From Flaccisagitta enflata (lineage: Eukaryota > Chaetognatha > Sagittoidea > Aphragmophora): a stretch of DNA of 64,000 nt. This document shows positions 31,300-41,839 of the stretch, one piece after another; the first letter of the stretch is position 1, and every line of letters starts with the position of its first letter. The stretch lies in assembly GCA_965153355.1 (NCBI GenBank), contig OZ231128.1, forward strand, positions 558,001 through 622,000, read 5' to 3'. The notes beneath the pieces are model-generated. The model saw only the letters and a list, made by a program, of their open reading frames with translations. It was not told the DNA's origin and searched no databases. The position numbers and the translations under genes are program-made.

Positions 31300-31572
31300 T
31301 AGCCCCGAGGCTCAAATTCCATATCATCCCCCCCTCATCACCTTCACCATCGCTAATCTTCAACAACTCCGAGTCATTGCTTTTCTTTCTCTTTCTCTCG
31401 CAGATCTCAACTTTTTTCCTCTCCAACTCTCTCCTGATTTGTTCTCCGTTTTATTTAACCTAGCTTAACTAGAACTTTTCCACTCGGCTTTCCTGCTTCA
31501 CCTCTCCCCTCAAAAATTCAATTTTTCTGTGAAAAAATAGGATTTGGAAAAAAAAAGAAAAGAAAAAAAAAA
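31300..31572. other. Unannotated stretch
   Basis: C/T-rich sequence, no gene recognised. Confidence 0.3.
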
Positions 31573-31645
31573 GGAGAGAGAGAAAAAAAAAAAAGAACTG
31601 ACGAGGAAAAGTACCCAGCCCCTGCCTTTGGGTGGGCTTGAGGGG

Positions 31646-32072
31646 GGAGCAGAGCCGCCCCAAAGGGTCGATGACCTGCCCATTTTTCCTTCCTCACTCC
31701 TTTCCTCTCCTCCTCCCTCCTCCTCCTCCCTTCCAGCCCATATCCAGCCTGATGCCCATATCCCAGCCTCGAGGTCCAAATCCCAGTCTTGAGGCCCAAA
31801 TCCCTTGAGGCTGGAATTAGGGCCTCAAAGATAGGATTTTGGCTATAAGATGGGATTTGGGTCTTGTGGTTGGAATTTGGACCTCAAGACTGGGATTTGG
31901 GCCTCAAGGCTGGGATATGGGCTTCAAGGCTGAGATATGGGCCTGGAGGTAGGGGGGGGTACGGAGAAGGAGAAGAAGGAGAAAGAGGAGAAGGAGGAGA
32001 AGGAGGAGGAGAAAATTCCCCAGTGTGAAAGCATAGGTCATCGACCCCTTCGGGGCCGCTGCCCAAAAAGGA
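31646..32072. mobile_element. F3 element with internal minisatellite
   Basis: AGCCGCCCCAAAGGG + TCGATGACCTGCC at left, AAAGCATAGGTCATCGACCC + GGGGCCGCTGCCC at right. Inside, the 20-bp theme (GGGATTTGGGCCTCAAGGCT) runs in both orientations. A 38-bp direct repeat ending GAACTGACGAGGAAAAGT flanks it (31573-31611 and 32071-32107). Confidence 0.65.
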
Positions 32073-32207
32073 GAGAGAGAAAAAAAAAAAGAACTGACGA
32101 GGAAAAGTGACAAGATTCAAAATTTTCCAATGCAAACAAAAAAAATGAAGTGACAACTAGGCTAGAATCTAGGGAACAGCGAGATTTTCTAGATTCTGTT
32201 TTGCGTG

Positions 32208-32640
32208 TACAGTGGAACCCCGCAATAACAGACCCGCCTTGACGAATTATTCATCATGGCAAGACGAAGATTTTTTGATTCGATCTTGGTACACAAAAAT
32301 GATACTTTAAGATTCCTATCGAATCTGCTTCGAGAGAAAGAGGATGACGAGCGAAGTCGAGTACCATGAACTAATTCGGTGCTTGTTTATTTTTCCCCCT
32401 CCTCCCCCCCCCCTTCTTGATTTGTAGTAGACTTTAGAATTGTATTCTGATTGATGAGTGGATTGTCGCATTATCATGTTGACGAAAATAAATACAATAA
32501 TAATAATAATAAAGGTTAACATTTTAAGGTCACAAATGATAGTTTTCAATGTGATTTCACCCCTCTTAAAAGGTGAACCTGATATAAAGGTAAAAAATCT
32601 TCAGTCCCAATGGGACCGATAAGGCGGGGTCCTACTGTAC
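32208..32640. mobile_element. F5 MITE interrupted by a retroposed fragment
   Basis: Ends TACAGTGGAACCCCGC and GCGGGGTCCTACTGTA as in the intact copy at 21187. About 32240-32512 is extra: it ends in AATAAATACAATAATAATAA, like the 3' tail of a non-LTR element or SINE. Related minus-strand half-arms (ACATTTTAAGGTC) follow. Confidence 0.7.
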
Positions 32641-33118
32641 TTCTTAGAAAAAAGAAGTATTAAAATTTCCGACCTGAAAACAATGATCAACTTTGTAAAA
32701 GTGCTACTTAAAGCAATATAATTGACCTTACATGAAAGAGTTAATTGTTATGACTCTTTAAATACAGTTAAATTAGAAAAAAAGAAGAGGTATTATTGTA
32801 ATGAAAATGGATAAATCTCAGTAAATGTTTGATGACACACTGTAGACATCTTACATGTTTCACAAATTATATGCTCTTCAGAGACGATCTGGGCAACAAA
32901 ATAATAGAAAAAGTTTAGGTTAAAGGGTAAATCACACAACGAAAACGAAAAAAAGCAACCGCATTTGTAGTATGAAAGTCACAAATGGTCTATCACAGAA
33001 TAAAATGGGCAAGTCTGTGCATATCACATCTCCGCTGGGATGAAAATGTGGGTAGTCATCAGATTTGATGATATTGGGCATTACTGTCAGAGGCAGTTGT
33101 TTCACTTTTGGTCTGTGC
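32640..33118. other. Unannotated stretch
   Basis: Just downstream of the Penelope-like element on its strand. AT-rich, no gene recognised. Confidence 0.35.
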
Positions 33119-33119
33119 A

Positions 33120-33629
33120 TTAAAACTTCAGCACATTGAGTCTAGGCTTGTACTTTTGGATGAACCTAGTCTCGTTTGGCAGTATCGTTTGACTATCTCG
33201 ATTGCTGTCATGTGTTTTAAAAAAAATGTCACTCTTGAAACTGCTCATGCACGCCTTGTGTGAAGTTCTTATTCTGAATGGCACTGCGACATTCTCCGCA
33301 ACGTTGGCGCAACTCTCTTTCTGTCCTACCGATGTAATTATCACCACAACCTGGGCAGGTGATGGCTTAAAGTAAGTTGCGAGTGTCACACGTGAAATGG
33401 TTACGGAGTTCAAAGGCTTCATCTGAGCCTTTAGATTGAAATTCTGTGCATTCTTCAAGGTGGTCACAACACTTACATGGCCTCGATTTAGGTCTTTTTT
33501 GCATGGTAGGACACTCCCGTTTGACGTATGGATAGAAGTGTCAAAACGAGGTTTGAAAAGAATGGATTTCAAAGTTTGTGATTGGCGTCTTGCAGCTACA
33601 ATCTTTTTGTCCTTTATAACGGTAGTCAT
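33120..33629 (-). pseudogene. Penelope-like element, GIY-YIG end
   Basis: Minus strand around 33250-33440, in the frame beside the 169-residue ORF, reads NHFTCDTRNLL, stop, then AITCPGCGDNYIGRTERELR. This matches the end of Penelope-like elements: a C-x-C linker, then the GIY-YIG nuclease start (Y-I-G-x-T followed by L-x-x-R). A TAA interrupts the frame before the CPGC pair, and another frame carries the upstream part (FKPRFDTSIHTSNGSVLPCK). Homing-type nuclease, certainly inactive here. Confidence 0.7.
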
Positions 33630-33694
33630 GCGTGCGCTCGGCGTTAAGATCGTTAAACTGTCTCTTACAGTATTTAAGACATCTGGATTTGAAC

Positions 33695-34100
33695 AATTAT
33701 TGGTGAAGATTAGAGTGGGCTCAAGTTAGAAATTTGAATGAAACATTATTTCCAAGCAATTTTTCTGTTCCTTTTGCATGTTAAGAGCCCTCTCTTTGGA
33801 GCCCTCTCTTTGGAGCCCTCTCTTTGGAGCCCTCTCTTTGGAAAATCGATTTGGACTTGATCTAGGCACTCCATCATCAATGCTGTAGTTGTATAGAGTT
33901 GATTGCTGGAGTTATGAGAGAAATTTTCTCCATAGTAATTCTATACAACTACAGCATTGATGACGAAGTGTCTAGATCAAATCTAAATCAATTTTCCAAT
34001 GAGATTGGGCTCTTAATATGCAAATGGAACATGAAAAGTGCTTGGAAATAATGTTTCATTTGAAGGCCGAAATTGAGCCCGCTCTAGTGAAGATGAGTGG
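33695..34100. repeat. Foldback inserted in the Penelope-like element
   Basis: Left arm (GAATGAAACATTATTTCCAA, AATGCTGTAGTTGTATAGA) returns inverted (TCTATACAACTACAGCATT, TTGGAAATAATGTTTCATT). Arms about 190 bp, centre about 33905. A 14-bp unit TCTTTGGAGCCCTC is repeated four times in the left arm only. It separates the RT part from the nuclease part. Confidence 0.75.
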
Positions 34101-34144
34101 AATATTGCGTGTTTGAATCAATTGAGTTCAAAATCGCAGTACGA

Positions 34145-34640
34145 TCAATATCTCGCTTGGTTGATTGCTGAATCAATGACTGCAGATGGATATTTCTGTT
34201 TCTGCAGACGACCTTTCAACTCTGCCAGTCGTATCTCTCTTCTGTTTGGGTTTGAAACAAGAATGCAAATATGTCGTGCTAGCGAGTATGGAATGTTTGT
34301 TAAAGTCTTCCGTGGATAGAAACTTCCAAATTGCACATAATTTTTTGTATCTGTTTCCTTGTGATAGATGTCCGTTTCTAAGTTACCATCTGCTGCTAGT
34401 TCAAAACTGACATCGAGAAAAGTCATTTTGTTTCCGGTTTCAACAGTGAATTTGATTTTCTCATTTATGTTGTTTAAAGTATCAAAGAAATCCATTGGAT
34501 TCCCAAGTGACATTTTCCATTTGAGGAAAACATCGTCTAGAAACCGATGAAGCATCTTTCTTACAAAATCGGCAAATTCGGGGCTTTTAGTGACTCGGAA
34601 TTTCTCGTCAGTTTTGTGCTCAATTGATCCCACCGCAAGT
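34145..34640 (-). pseudogene. Penelope-like element, RT C-terminal half
   Basis: The frame contains HRFLDDVFLKWKMS, the Penelope form of the catalytic box (R-x-[IL]-D-D-x-F-x-x-W). KIKFTVETGNKMTFLDVSF and DIYHKETDTKNYVQF follow, and then SLARHICILVSNPNRR. These are in the order seen in Penelope RTs ('FLD', 'KPTDT..YL', 'IP.S.A.R..R..S'). Both catalytic Asp are present, but the domain is cut off from its first half. Confidence 0.85.
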
Positions 34641-34679
34641 GATGCATCTGGTACTATTTCTTGTCACTTGTTCATTTCA

Positions 34680-34855
34680 TAAATAGCTGACAATCATGGG
34701 TTTTTCTTGCTGTTGATTTGTATCTGTTGAGCCGCTCTTTGATAAGGGTTGAGGTGAAAATTTTTGATAATTTTAAAGATAGTTGTGATGGGTGCGCATT
34801 AAACACCAGTTAGAGCTCCAAAGGCTCTTGTCCTTATTTGTTTGTTTTTTTGGGT
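34680..34855 (-). repeat. Dispersed-repeat block interrupting the Penelope RT
   Basis: GATAGTTGTGATGGGTGCGC and TAAACACCAGTTAGAGCTCC resemble the blocks at 14468 and 14825 in the 51-bp array. It falls between RT segments that are normally contiguous. Confidence 0.45.
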
Positions 34856-35105
34856 TACAATGTAATGTTGTCCAAGTCATATGGCGGCGATTTGTGTGAA
34901 CACATGGCACAACCATGAGTTTGTCGCTTGTAAGATCCATCAAAATAAGAAATATTATTCATTAGAACAATCTGTACAGCTTCAACTATAAAGTCAAGAG
35001 AGAAACAAGGATGAAGCAGCTCAGATTGTTTCTCAACAAAAAATTTTATGGCTTGAATACCTAATTCTTCGCTGACATTCATAAACATATTAGATATGTC
35101 CACTG
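34855..35105 (-). pseudogene. Penelope-like element, RT N-terminal half
   Basis: The frame gives DISNMFMNVSEELGIQAIKF (first catalytic Asp region, 'D-V-x-x-L/M-F/Y-x-N'), then LMNNISYFDGSYKRQTHGCA and MCSHKSPPYD, corresponding to '(F)-x-G-x-x-Y-x-Q-x-x-G-x-x-M-G-S-x-x-S-P'. The glycine of the MGS box is Cys here. Stop at the end of the segment, then the 34680-34855 block. Confidence 0.8.
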
Positions 35106-35758
35106 CCACGACTACCGCCACGACCAACGCCATGGCCTCCACTACGACTATTGCCGCGACCACCGCCGCGACCACCTCCGCGACCACCGCCGCGACCATC
35201 GCCGCGGTTACCGCCATCATCATTACGATTGTAGCCGTAAGTTTCAAAACTACCCTCGTTCCTAGACGTGCCCAATCTTTCTGGTTTTTGTTTTTGTTTT
35301 GATTGGACTGCGTTGGCATCGTGGACCAGACCTTTGGCATTCGGCCCACTACGCTGGCCGTTACTATTGCCAGTTGTCTTTTTCTGAGGGCGTTTCTTTG
35401 ACGGAGCACGATTGCCATCATTTTGAGGCGTAGAAGCTGGAATAACCCCGAAATAACCCCGGAATAACGAAATAACCGGAATAACCGAAATAACCCCTGG
35501 AATAACCCCGGAATAACCCCAGAATAACCCGGGAATAACTGGAATAACAGGAATTACCCCTGGAATAACCCCGGAATAACCCCGGAAAAACCATGGAATA
35601 ACAGAATAACCGGAATAACCCCTGGAATAACCCAGGAATAACCCCGGAATAACAGAATAACCGGAATAGCTGGAATAACCAGAAAACCGGAATAACCCCT
35701 GGAATAACCCCGGAATAACCCCTGGAATAACGGATATCAAGGGACTAACAAATTTCAT
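35090..35758 (-). CDS. Low-complexity ORF: VIPG repeats plus RGG-like tail
   Basis: 222 residues. Residues 1-108 are repeats of the type GYSGVIPGVIP, encoded by an 11-12-bp minisatellite (GGAATAACCCC on the plus strand, 35440-35745). Residues about 110-170 are a mixed basic segment (RAPSKKRPQKKTTGNSNGQ). Residues about 178-222 are Gly/Arg-rich (RGGGRGGGRGGGRGNSRSGG). The DNA of the tail runs into the Penelope RT half in another frame. It may be chance from minisatellites. The middle segment looks like real coding sequence. Confidence 0.3.
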   Translation of the reverse strand: MKFVSPLISVIPGVIPGLFQGLFRFSGYSSYSGYSVIPGLFLGYSRGYSGYSVIPWFFRGYSGVIPGVIPVIPVIPGLFWGYSGVIPGVISVIPVISLFRGYFGVIPASTPQNDGNRAPSKKRPQKKTTGNSNGQRSGPNAKGLVHDANAVQSKQKQKPERLGTSRNEGSFETYGYNRNDDGGNRGDGRGGGRGGGRGGGRGNSRSGGHGVGRGGSRGSGHI

Positions 35759-35759
35759 C

Positions 35760-36735
35760 CACTATGGGCGGATTTCCATTATCGCCAATTGATGAATAAA
35801 AAGAAATTGAAATGAAGGGACCAAGGATTAAGATCCGTTATCAGCGGATTTTTGTTACTCTAAGATCCGTTATACTATTTTGCTAATATGTATATCGACA
35901 AGCATTATGGGACATAACTACCATAAGAATAATGCAAACATAGGAAAATCGGTGCTGTCTGGAAACTTCATCGAATTTCCGATCTAATGGCGCAAACCGC
36001 ATGGTTCTAAGTTTATTTATTTAGAAATGACAAGCATATTAAAGTTGCTAATTCAAGTAGAAAATAGCGAAAAAATTGCATTTTAAAATTTTAGAAATTG
36101 TGGAAGACACCAGTTGTGGAAGAGTGTTGCTCTGGCACACTGCGCCGTGAAAAAGAAGCATTCACCATGGCGTCAAGTAACTTCCAGGTTGGTTTGGAAA
36201 CAGTACAGGCATTAAATTGACTGAATTGTGAATTCAAATTAAGAAGCTGTAGAATTAAGAAGGCGCCACATCAAAGGCTGCGCTGAAAAAAATCGCTTTA
36301 AACATGTGGGGAGAACACCACACCATCCTACCTTTAATTGCTTTACAAAACCATACCAAGCCGCATGAAAGCTAAAGTTGATGCTAAAAAAGGTCACTCA
36401 AAGTAGAAGTCGTATTTTACGACTGTTAAATGCATTATTTGATAAAAAATTGAACTGTATTGTATCTTGTCGATATACTTTTTAGCAAGATAGTAACGGG
36501 ATTTAACTGTGATATTAATCTGGCTAATTCATTTGGAGGCACTGAACCTCCAAAGTTGTTTCCCGTTATTTTTTTCCAAGACGTTAAAGTAAATGCGTTT
36601 GTTTTGTTTTGTTTTTTACGCTAACATTTCATCTTTAGAAACAACACTCCCATGCAGAACGATGCACACGAGGATACGCAACGGATGCACAAATATGTAT
36701 CACGTTAACATAGACGCGAGCAGACACAGGCAACA
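35760..36735. other. Unannotated stretch
   Basis: AT-rich. Contains a dispersed TTTAGAAATGACAAGC module near 36020. No gene found. Confidence 0.4.
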
Positions 36736-36737
36736 CA

Positions 36738-36870
<133 letters not shown>

Positions 36871-36884
36871 TAAGAACCACACAA

Positions 36885-37222
<338 letters not shown>

Positions 37223-37395
37223 CTTCACGTGCACGCAAAAACACGGCGAAAATGTGGAAGAAAATTTGTAAAAGGAATGATTTATTCAAGGTGTATTACA
37301 TATTCATGAATCAGGCTTCCCATGTTGATCCAGTCAAACTTGAAAGAACGTTATGTCAACAGCGCAACCACGTTATGTCAATAACACTCGCAGTT

Positions 37396-37774
37396 TGGGC
37401 AGCGGCTCCAGAGAGCTTATGTTCTGTAGCAGGCCTGAAAAAAGAGCGACAGGCCCACTCAAAAAGATTACTATTTCTAGGCCTGTTCTGTAAAATATAT
37501 GGGTAAATTTCGGGATATCTTTCTTTTCAGCTATCCTTCTGTTCTTCCGTACCGCCACTTTCCTGCTTGAGGCCTATTTACCCTCAGATTCACCCTTTTT
37601 GGCCTGATCCAGGCCTGTGTATCATCGAGTTTTGCTCCCCCCAGCATTCATATGTTATCAGGAAATAGAATCATTAGTTTTTAACCAAATTCTGGTGTAA
37701 ATATGCCCTTACAGGACGTCCAGAAATCACCACTGTCTTATACAGGACACTTGCCCTTTGGAGCCGCTGCCCTG
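37396..37774. mobile_element. F3-like element, degenerate
   Basis: GGGCAGCGGCTCC at the left and GGAGCCGCTGCCC at the right form a 13-bp perfect inverted pair. Interior AT-rich with no minisatellite. Confidence 0.45.
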
Positions 37775-37926
37775 CTCTTTCTTCACTTTTTTAGCTGCTC
37801 ACTCCTTGCCGAGTATCAAGTATCGCTGACCATGGGTGCGTTTCTACTCAAAGCCAGAAACACGTTTTTCAGGTAGGTTTTACAATTCGCGATTTTCACC
37901 ACCCTCATCTTGAAAAAAACATTGGC

Positions 37927-38015
37927 CTTATGAAGGAATTGAACCCACGCTGAAAAGCAATATGCTCCTATAGGCTAAAAGCTTACGCCTTAACCACCTG
38001 CGCCACTGAGACATT
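37927..38015 (-). ncRNA. tRNA-like module (SINE head)
   Basis: Minus strand: CAGTGGCGCAGGTGGTTAAG (A-box like) and, 50 bp later, GGGTTCAATTCC (B-box). Spacing suits a class II tRNA with a long variable arm. Acceptor arms do not pair, so not a functional tRNA. Confidence 0.6.
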
Positions 38016-38152
38016 CACTCATTTATTCAAAATTATTTCTGGTAGACTTGTTTAATAGAGACGCAATTAAATAAGATAGCCATTAAAGAACTGAACCCCC
38101 ATAAATTGATATAAAGTTGTAGAATAAGGCCACCAAAATTCTACAAGCTTGA

Positions 38153-38250
38153 GTGATTGCCCTAATGGCGTGATTGGTAAGGGCGTTGACTTCAAGTTCA
38201 AGGAAGCTGAATCCACAAGGCAACTTGGAGAGGGTTCGAGTCTTCCTTGT
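38153..38250 (+). ncRNA. tRNA-like module (SINE head)
   Basis: TAATGGCGTGATTGGTAAGG (A-box like) and GGGTTCGAGTCTTCC (B-box like), about 60 bp apart. A TTCAAGTTCAAGG stretch sits where an anticodon arm would be (Leu-CAA like). Acceptor stem absent. Confidence 0.6.
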
Positions 38251-38454
38251 GACTTAATTTTTTTCAGGGAGAGTGAAGTAAAATCGCGATTTGCAAAACC
38301 CACATAAGAAACGCGTTTGTGTCTTTGAGTAGAAACACACCCCATGTGCAATCCTTGGCTAGTTTCAACAATCTTCCCTTCACCATCCTCCGACTTCAAA
38401 TCTGTAATCACCTTCACACTCGTCGAAATCATCAACCTATATCCCTGCAGTCAC

Positions 38455-38625
38455 AATCAACACCGCCGTCCACGACGTCACCACCGTCCTCGCCATCCCC
38501 AACATTCCCACCGTCACCACTGTCACCATCATCACCACTGTCACCACCATCACCACCGCCATCATCATCAGTGTCCATCACCAACATTCCCATCGTCCCC
38601 ACCACCCCCACCGTTACTAACCCAC
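38455..38625. repeat. CACCGTCACC-type low-complexity tract
   Basis: Irregular CACCAT/CACCGT/CATCAC repeats. Confidence 0.85.
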
Positions 38626-38639
38626 CTTTCCAACCCCAA

Positions 38640-39115
38640 TGCCAAGAGAAAAAAAAAACTCCTTTGTCACGAAAGTTGCAAGAATTCCTCCCAATGGACT
38701 CACGGAAATTTTATCTTATTTTCTTGTTTTTTTTTTTCTCTTAGATTTTTTTACAAAAAAAAAAGAAAAAAAAAAGAGCTCATCTTCCCCATTTTTTCCC
38801 TTAGTTGAAAATCGGGTTTATTCAACTTCACACGCAAAAAGAAAATGCGATACTCGTTTTTATCCGATTTTAAAAGAAGTAAAGAAAATGTCTTCCGCGA
38901 CGCGCGAGCGAGCAAAAACATAAAAGTGTTCATCCAAAACTGTGTTGGTCGCTTCGTTACAAATCTGACTTGGGTATGGGTAACATTTGCTGTAGGAGAA
39001 AAATAGGTTGTTTTTTATCTATTCACAACTCGCTCTGTATTTTTTTTCGGTTGCATTGAGCTGACAATTTTCTTATACTTATCTTTTTTTTTCTCATATT
39101 ATCTTACACAATACA
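38640..39115. other. Unannotated stretch
   Basis: AT-rich with A- and T-runs. No gene. Confidence 0.4.
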
Positions 39116-39117
39116 CA

Positions 39118-39201
<84 letters not shown>
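39118..39201. repeat. (CT)n microsatellite
   Basis: About 84 bp of CT, preceded by ACACACAC. Confidence 0.95.
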
Positions 39202-39207
<6 letters not shown>

Positions 39208-39385
39208 CATTCAATTTCGCGCAATTTGCAGGCATTAGGCTTTTCTTTTGGCACCGCGCAAACCCGAAACGACTTTGCATAAAATGACGAATCGTTTACG
39301 TCCGTGTTTCAAAACTGAGATTTTTCTTGCCTTCTTTTTTTTTTTTTAAACATGCCACGCCATGTGGCGTCATTGTTCATTCTAG

Positions 39386-39450
39386 TTTTTAGTCGCGTCC
39401 TTCGCGACTCTATAACCCACTTTTTGGTCGGTCCGTCGGGCGGTAGGTCT
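39386..39450 (+). mobile_element. F2 left-end fragment
   Basis: TTTTAGTCGCGTCCTTCGCG, CTCTATAACCCAC, GGTCGGTCCGTCGG. Downstream half replaced. Confidence 0.55.
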
Positions 39451-39459
39451 TTTTTATAG

Positions 39460-39980
39460 CGCTTTTTATGTCTCTGAGTGGTAGAGAAGAAGCTTTGTGG
39501 AGTACACAGCCATTTTTCAAAAGTCTTTCAGAAATGAAAATTGTTTGTGTCTCTGTCTGCCTGACTTTTTTTGAAAGTGCCACTTAGGTCTAATGACCTT
39601 GTTTCTTTCTTTTTTCATTCGTCATTTTTTATTTTGGGTTTTCCTGTATTTTTTGTTTTGTTTTGCATTTCCATGTGACAGCAGGGTAGGGGTTCGATTA
39701 TTTCCTGCCTCAAGCGCTGTTCGCGGAAATCGCTGTCAGAAATACTGAATAGAGTGTTTAGAGCCTGAAGCTTTTTATTGACACTGCCCTACCTTTCTTC
39801 ATGCTTGGATAATAAAGTCTAGAAAAACGCTTCTATGTCATAATCAGTGTCGTCCGGTTTTTTTTTTCAGTCGCTTGCTACCGGACTGACACTTGCTGTT
39901 TCTATCGGCTAACTTGCCTGCAACTGTAACAGTAACTTGCTGTGTCGAATGGCTATTTTACTCCTATCGAAAATAAAAAA
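39460..39980. other. Unannotated stretch with an F2-like hairpin
   Basis: CAGTCGCTTGCTACCGGACTG near 39865 is a short hairpin that may be another F2 start. Otherwise nothing recognised. Confidence 0.3.
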
Positions 39981-39981
39981 C

Positions 39982-40168
39982 ATGGTTAGTCGCGTGCTAC
40001 GCGACTCTACACCCCGCTATGTCCGTCGGTCGGCCTGTTGGTCACACTTTACTTTTTTATGATTTTTTTTTACCTCACTACTCTTGCCCAAATGGTCTAG
40101 TGACCTCCAATATGGCCCCTGCCCACCCGCAAGCGACTTCGGTAGCCGTGTATCCGGCCTTGTTTTTT
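39982..40168 (+). mobile_element. F2 element copy
   Basis: TTAGTCGCGTGCTACGCGAC, CTCTACACCCCGC, GTCCGTCGGTCGG, TGGCCCCTGCCCACCCG, CAAGCGACTTCGGTAGCCGT and ATCCGGCCTTGTT. Very close to 25499-25690. Confidence 0.75.
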
Positions 40169-40423
40169 TTTTTTCACTGCACCAAACCGTTCGTGCCTGA
40201 GAAAGTAGTATATCCGCCCTCGTTAAAACAAAGGAGAAAACGAAACAGGGACAACCTAAAGGACTGTAATATCAGTATGCCATCAACATTGCCAAGTAAA
40301 GATCCAGAGGATAGATTGGCGCTGACCACAGTTCGCTCTTTGTCTAGAGTCAGTCCCGATTGGAAAGAAGAAGCCAAAGCAAAGGAGAATATTAGATTAT
40401 GCGAAAGAAACAGAAACACAAAG

Positions 40424-40590
<167 letters not shown>

Positions 40591-41025
40591 GCAGTCTAAC
40601 AGACTTAAGATGAGAGGAGATGATATTGTGTCACTTGGCATTTTAAGGAATCTCCATTCAAGGGTTATTCGATAAATTTCAGAAGGCAAATTAAAAAAAA
40701 AAAAAAAAAAAAAAAGATCAAAAAAAAGAATTATCAAACGCAATCTCGCTAAAAATAGACAACTAAACTAACTAGGTGTATACAATCAAGGAAAAAAGAA
40801 AAACTAAACAAACTAGGTGAAAAGGAAAACTAAAGAAACTAGTTGTATCTACGTGACGCATAAATTTCCAACCTCAGGCAACAGCAATTGATGAAAGCCA
40901 AAGACGGCAAAGCAGATAATTCAATCACAAATCCCCGTGGAAAAGGGAAAAGAGATGGAAATGGAAGAAATGCGGAAGATATACTGCAAACACGAGACAG
41001 TCTGTGGACTGGTGGTAGTAGAGAA

Positions 41026-41090
41026 ACAAGGCCGGATACACGGCTACACCAAAGTCGCTTGCGGGTTGGCAGGGGCAGAGATAAACAAGT
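41026..41090 (-). mobile_element. F2 right-end fragment
   Basis: AACAAGGCCGGATACACGGC, AAGTCGCTTGCGGGT and GGCAGGGGC are the inverse of the F2 right end. Confidence 0.6.
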
Positions 41091-41106
41091 CATCCGAGGA
41101 TTGCAC

Positions 41107-41380
41107 ATGGTCAGCGGCACCCAATGTCCCGCTTGAAGAGATGAGCTGAAGAAGTGGAGTGAGAGCAGGACAGCGGCCAAAAGAACCCATGTCTTGTAGG
41201 TTACAGCGGGGATTTTCCAAATGCGATTTTAGGCCTCTGGGAGCTAATTTAAGGCATTATGGGTAGGTATGAAGTATATGGGAGCCTAGAGCTGAGATTT
41301 GACGCCTGAGAGGGGAAATTCGCAAACTGAATTGAGACCTGAGTGACCAGATTTCAGGCTAGAATTTGAGCATTTACATT
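41107..41380 (+). mobile_element. F3-like fragment
   Basis: ATGGTCAGCGGCACCC and GGACAGCGGCC followed by degenerate GGGAGCCTAGAGCTGAGATT units. No right end recognised. Confidence 0.4.
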
Positions 41381-41439
41381 TCACGCGACTTATAACCGAA
41401 GCGGGTGATTGATAGAAATGAGAGCGTTTTGTTCGTCAG

Positions 41440-41835
41440 AAACATGGATATTGGATAATGGACTTTGGATATTGGACATTGGACATTGGACATTGGACTT
41501 TGAACATTGGACTTTGGACATTGGACTTTGGACATTGGACATTGGACATTGGACATTGGACATTGGACATTGGACTTTGGACTTTGGACATTGGACTTTG
41601 GACATTGAACATTGGACTTTAGACATTGGACATTGAACATTGGACTTTGGACATTGGGAAATGGATATTGAACATTGGACTTTGGACATTGGACAATGGA
41701 CATTGGACATTGGACATTGGACATTGAACATTGGACATTAGACATTGAACATTGGACTTTGGACATTGGACATTGAACATTGGACATTAGACATTGAACA
41801 TTGGACTTTGGACATTGCATATTGGGCTTTGGTCA
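41440..41835. repeat. (TTGGACA)n minisatellite
   Basis: 7-bp units TTGGACA, TTGGACT and TTGAACA in varied order, about 55 units. Confidence 0.95.
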
Positions 41836-41839
41836 TCGG

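Larger units (their letters stand above)
37822..38346. mobile_element. TIR element built as an inverted dimer of a tRNA-derived SINE
   Basis: The two ends mirror each other for about 70 bp: CATGGGTGCGTTTCTACTC ... ATTCGCGATTTTCACC against the inverse of AATCGCGATTTGC ... GAGTAGAAACACACCCCATG. Each half has a tRNA-like promoter module near the centre, pointing outwards. The end sequence is related to F1. I infer a head-to-head inverted dimer. Confidence 0.65.

Noticed and set aside
37927-38250. Functional tRNA genes
   Set aside because: A and B boxes are visible, but acceptor stems do not pair and both lie in an inverted-repeat element.
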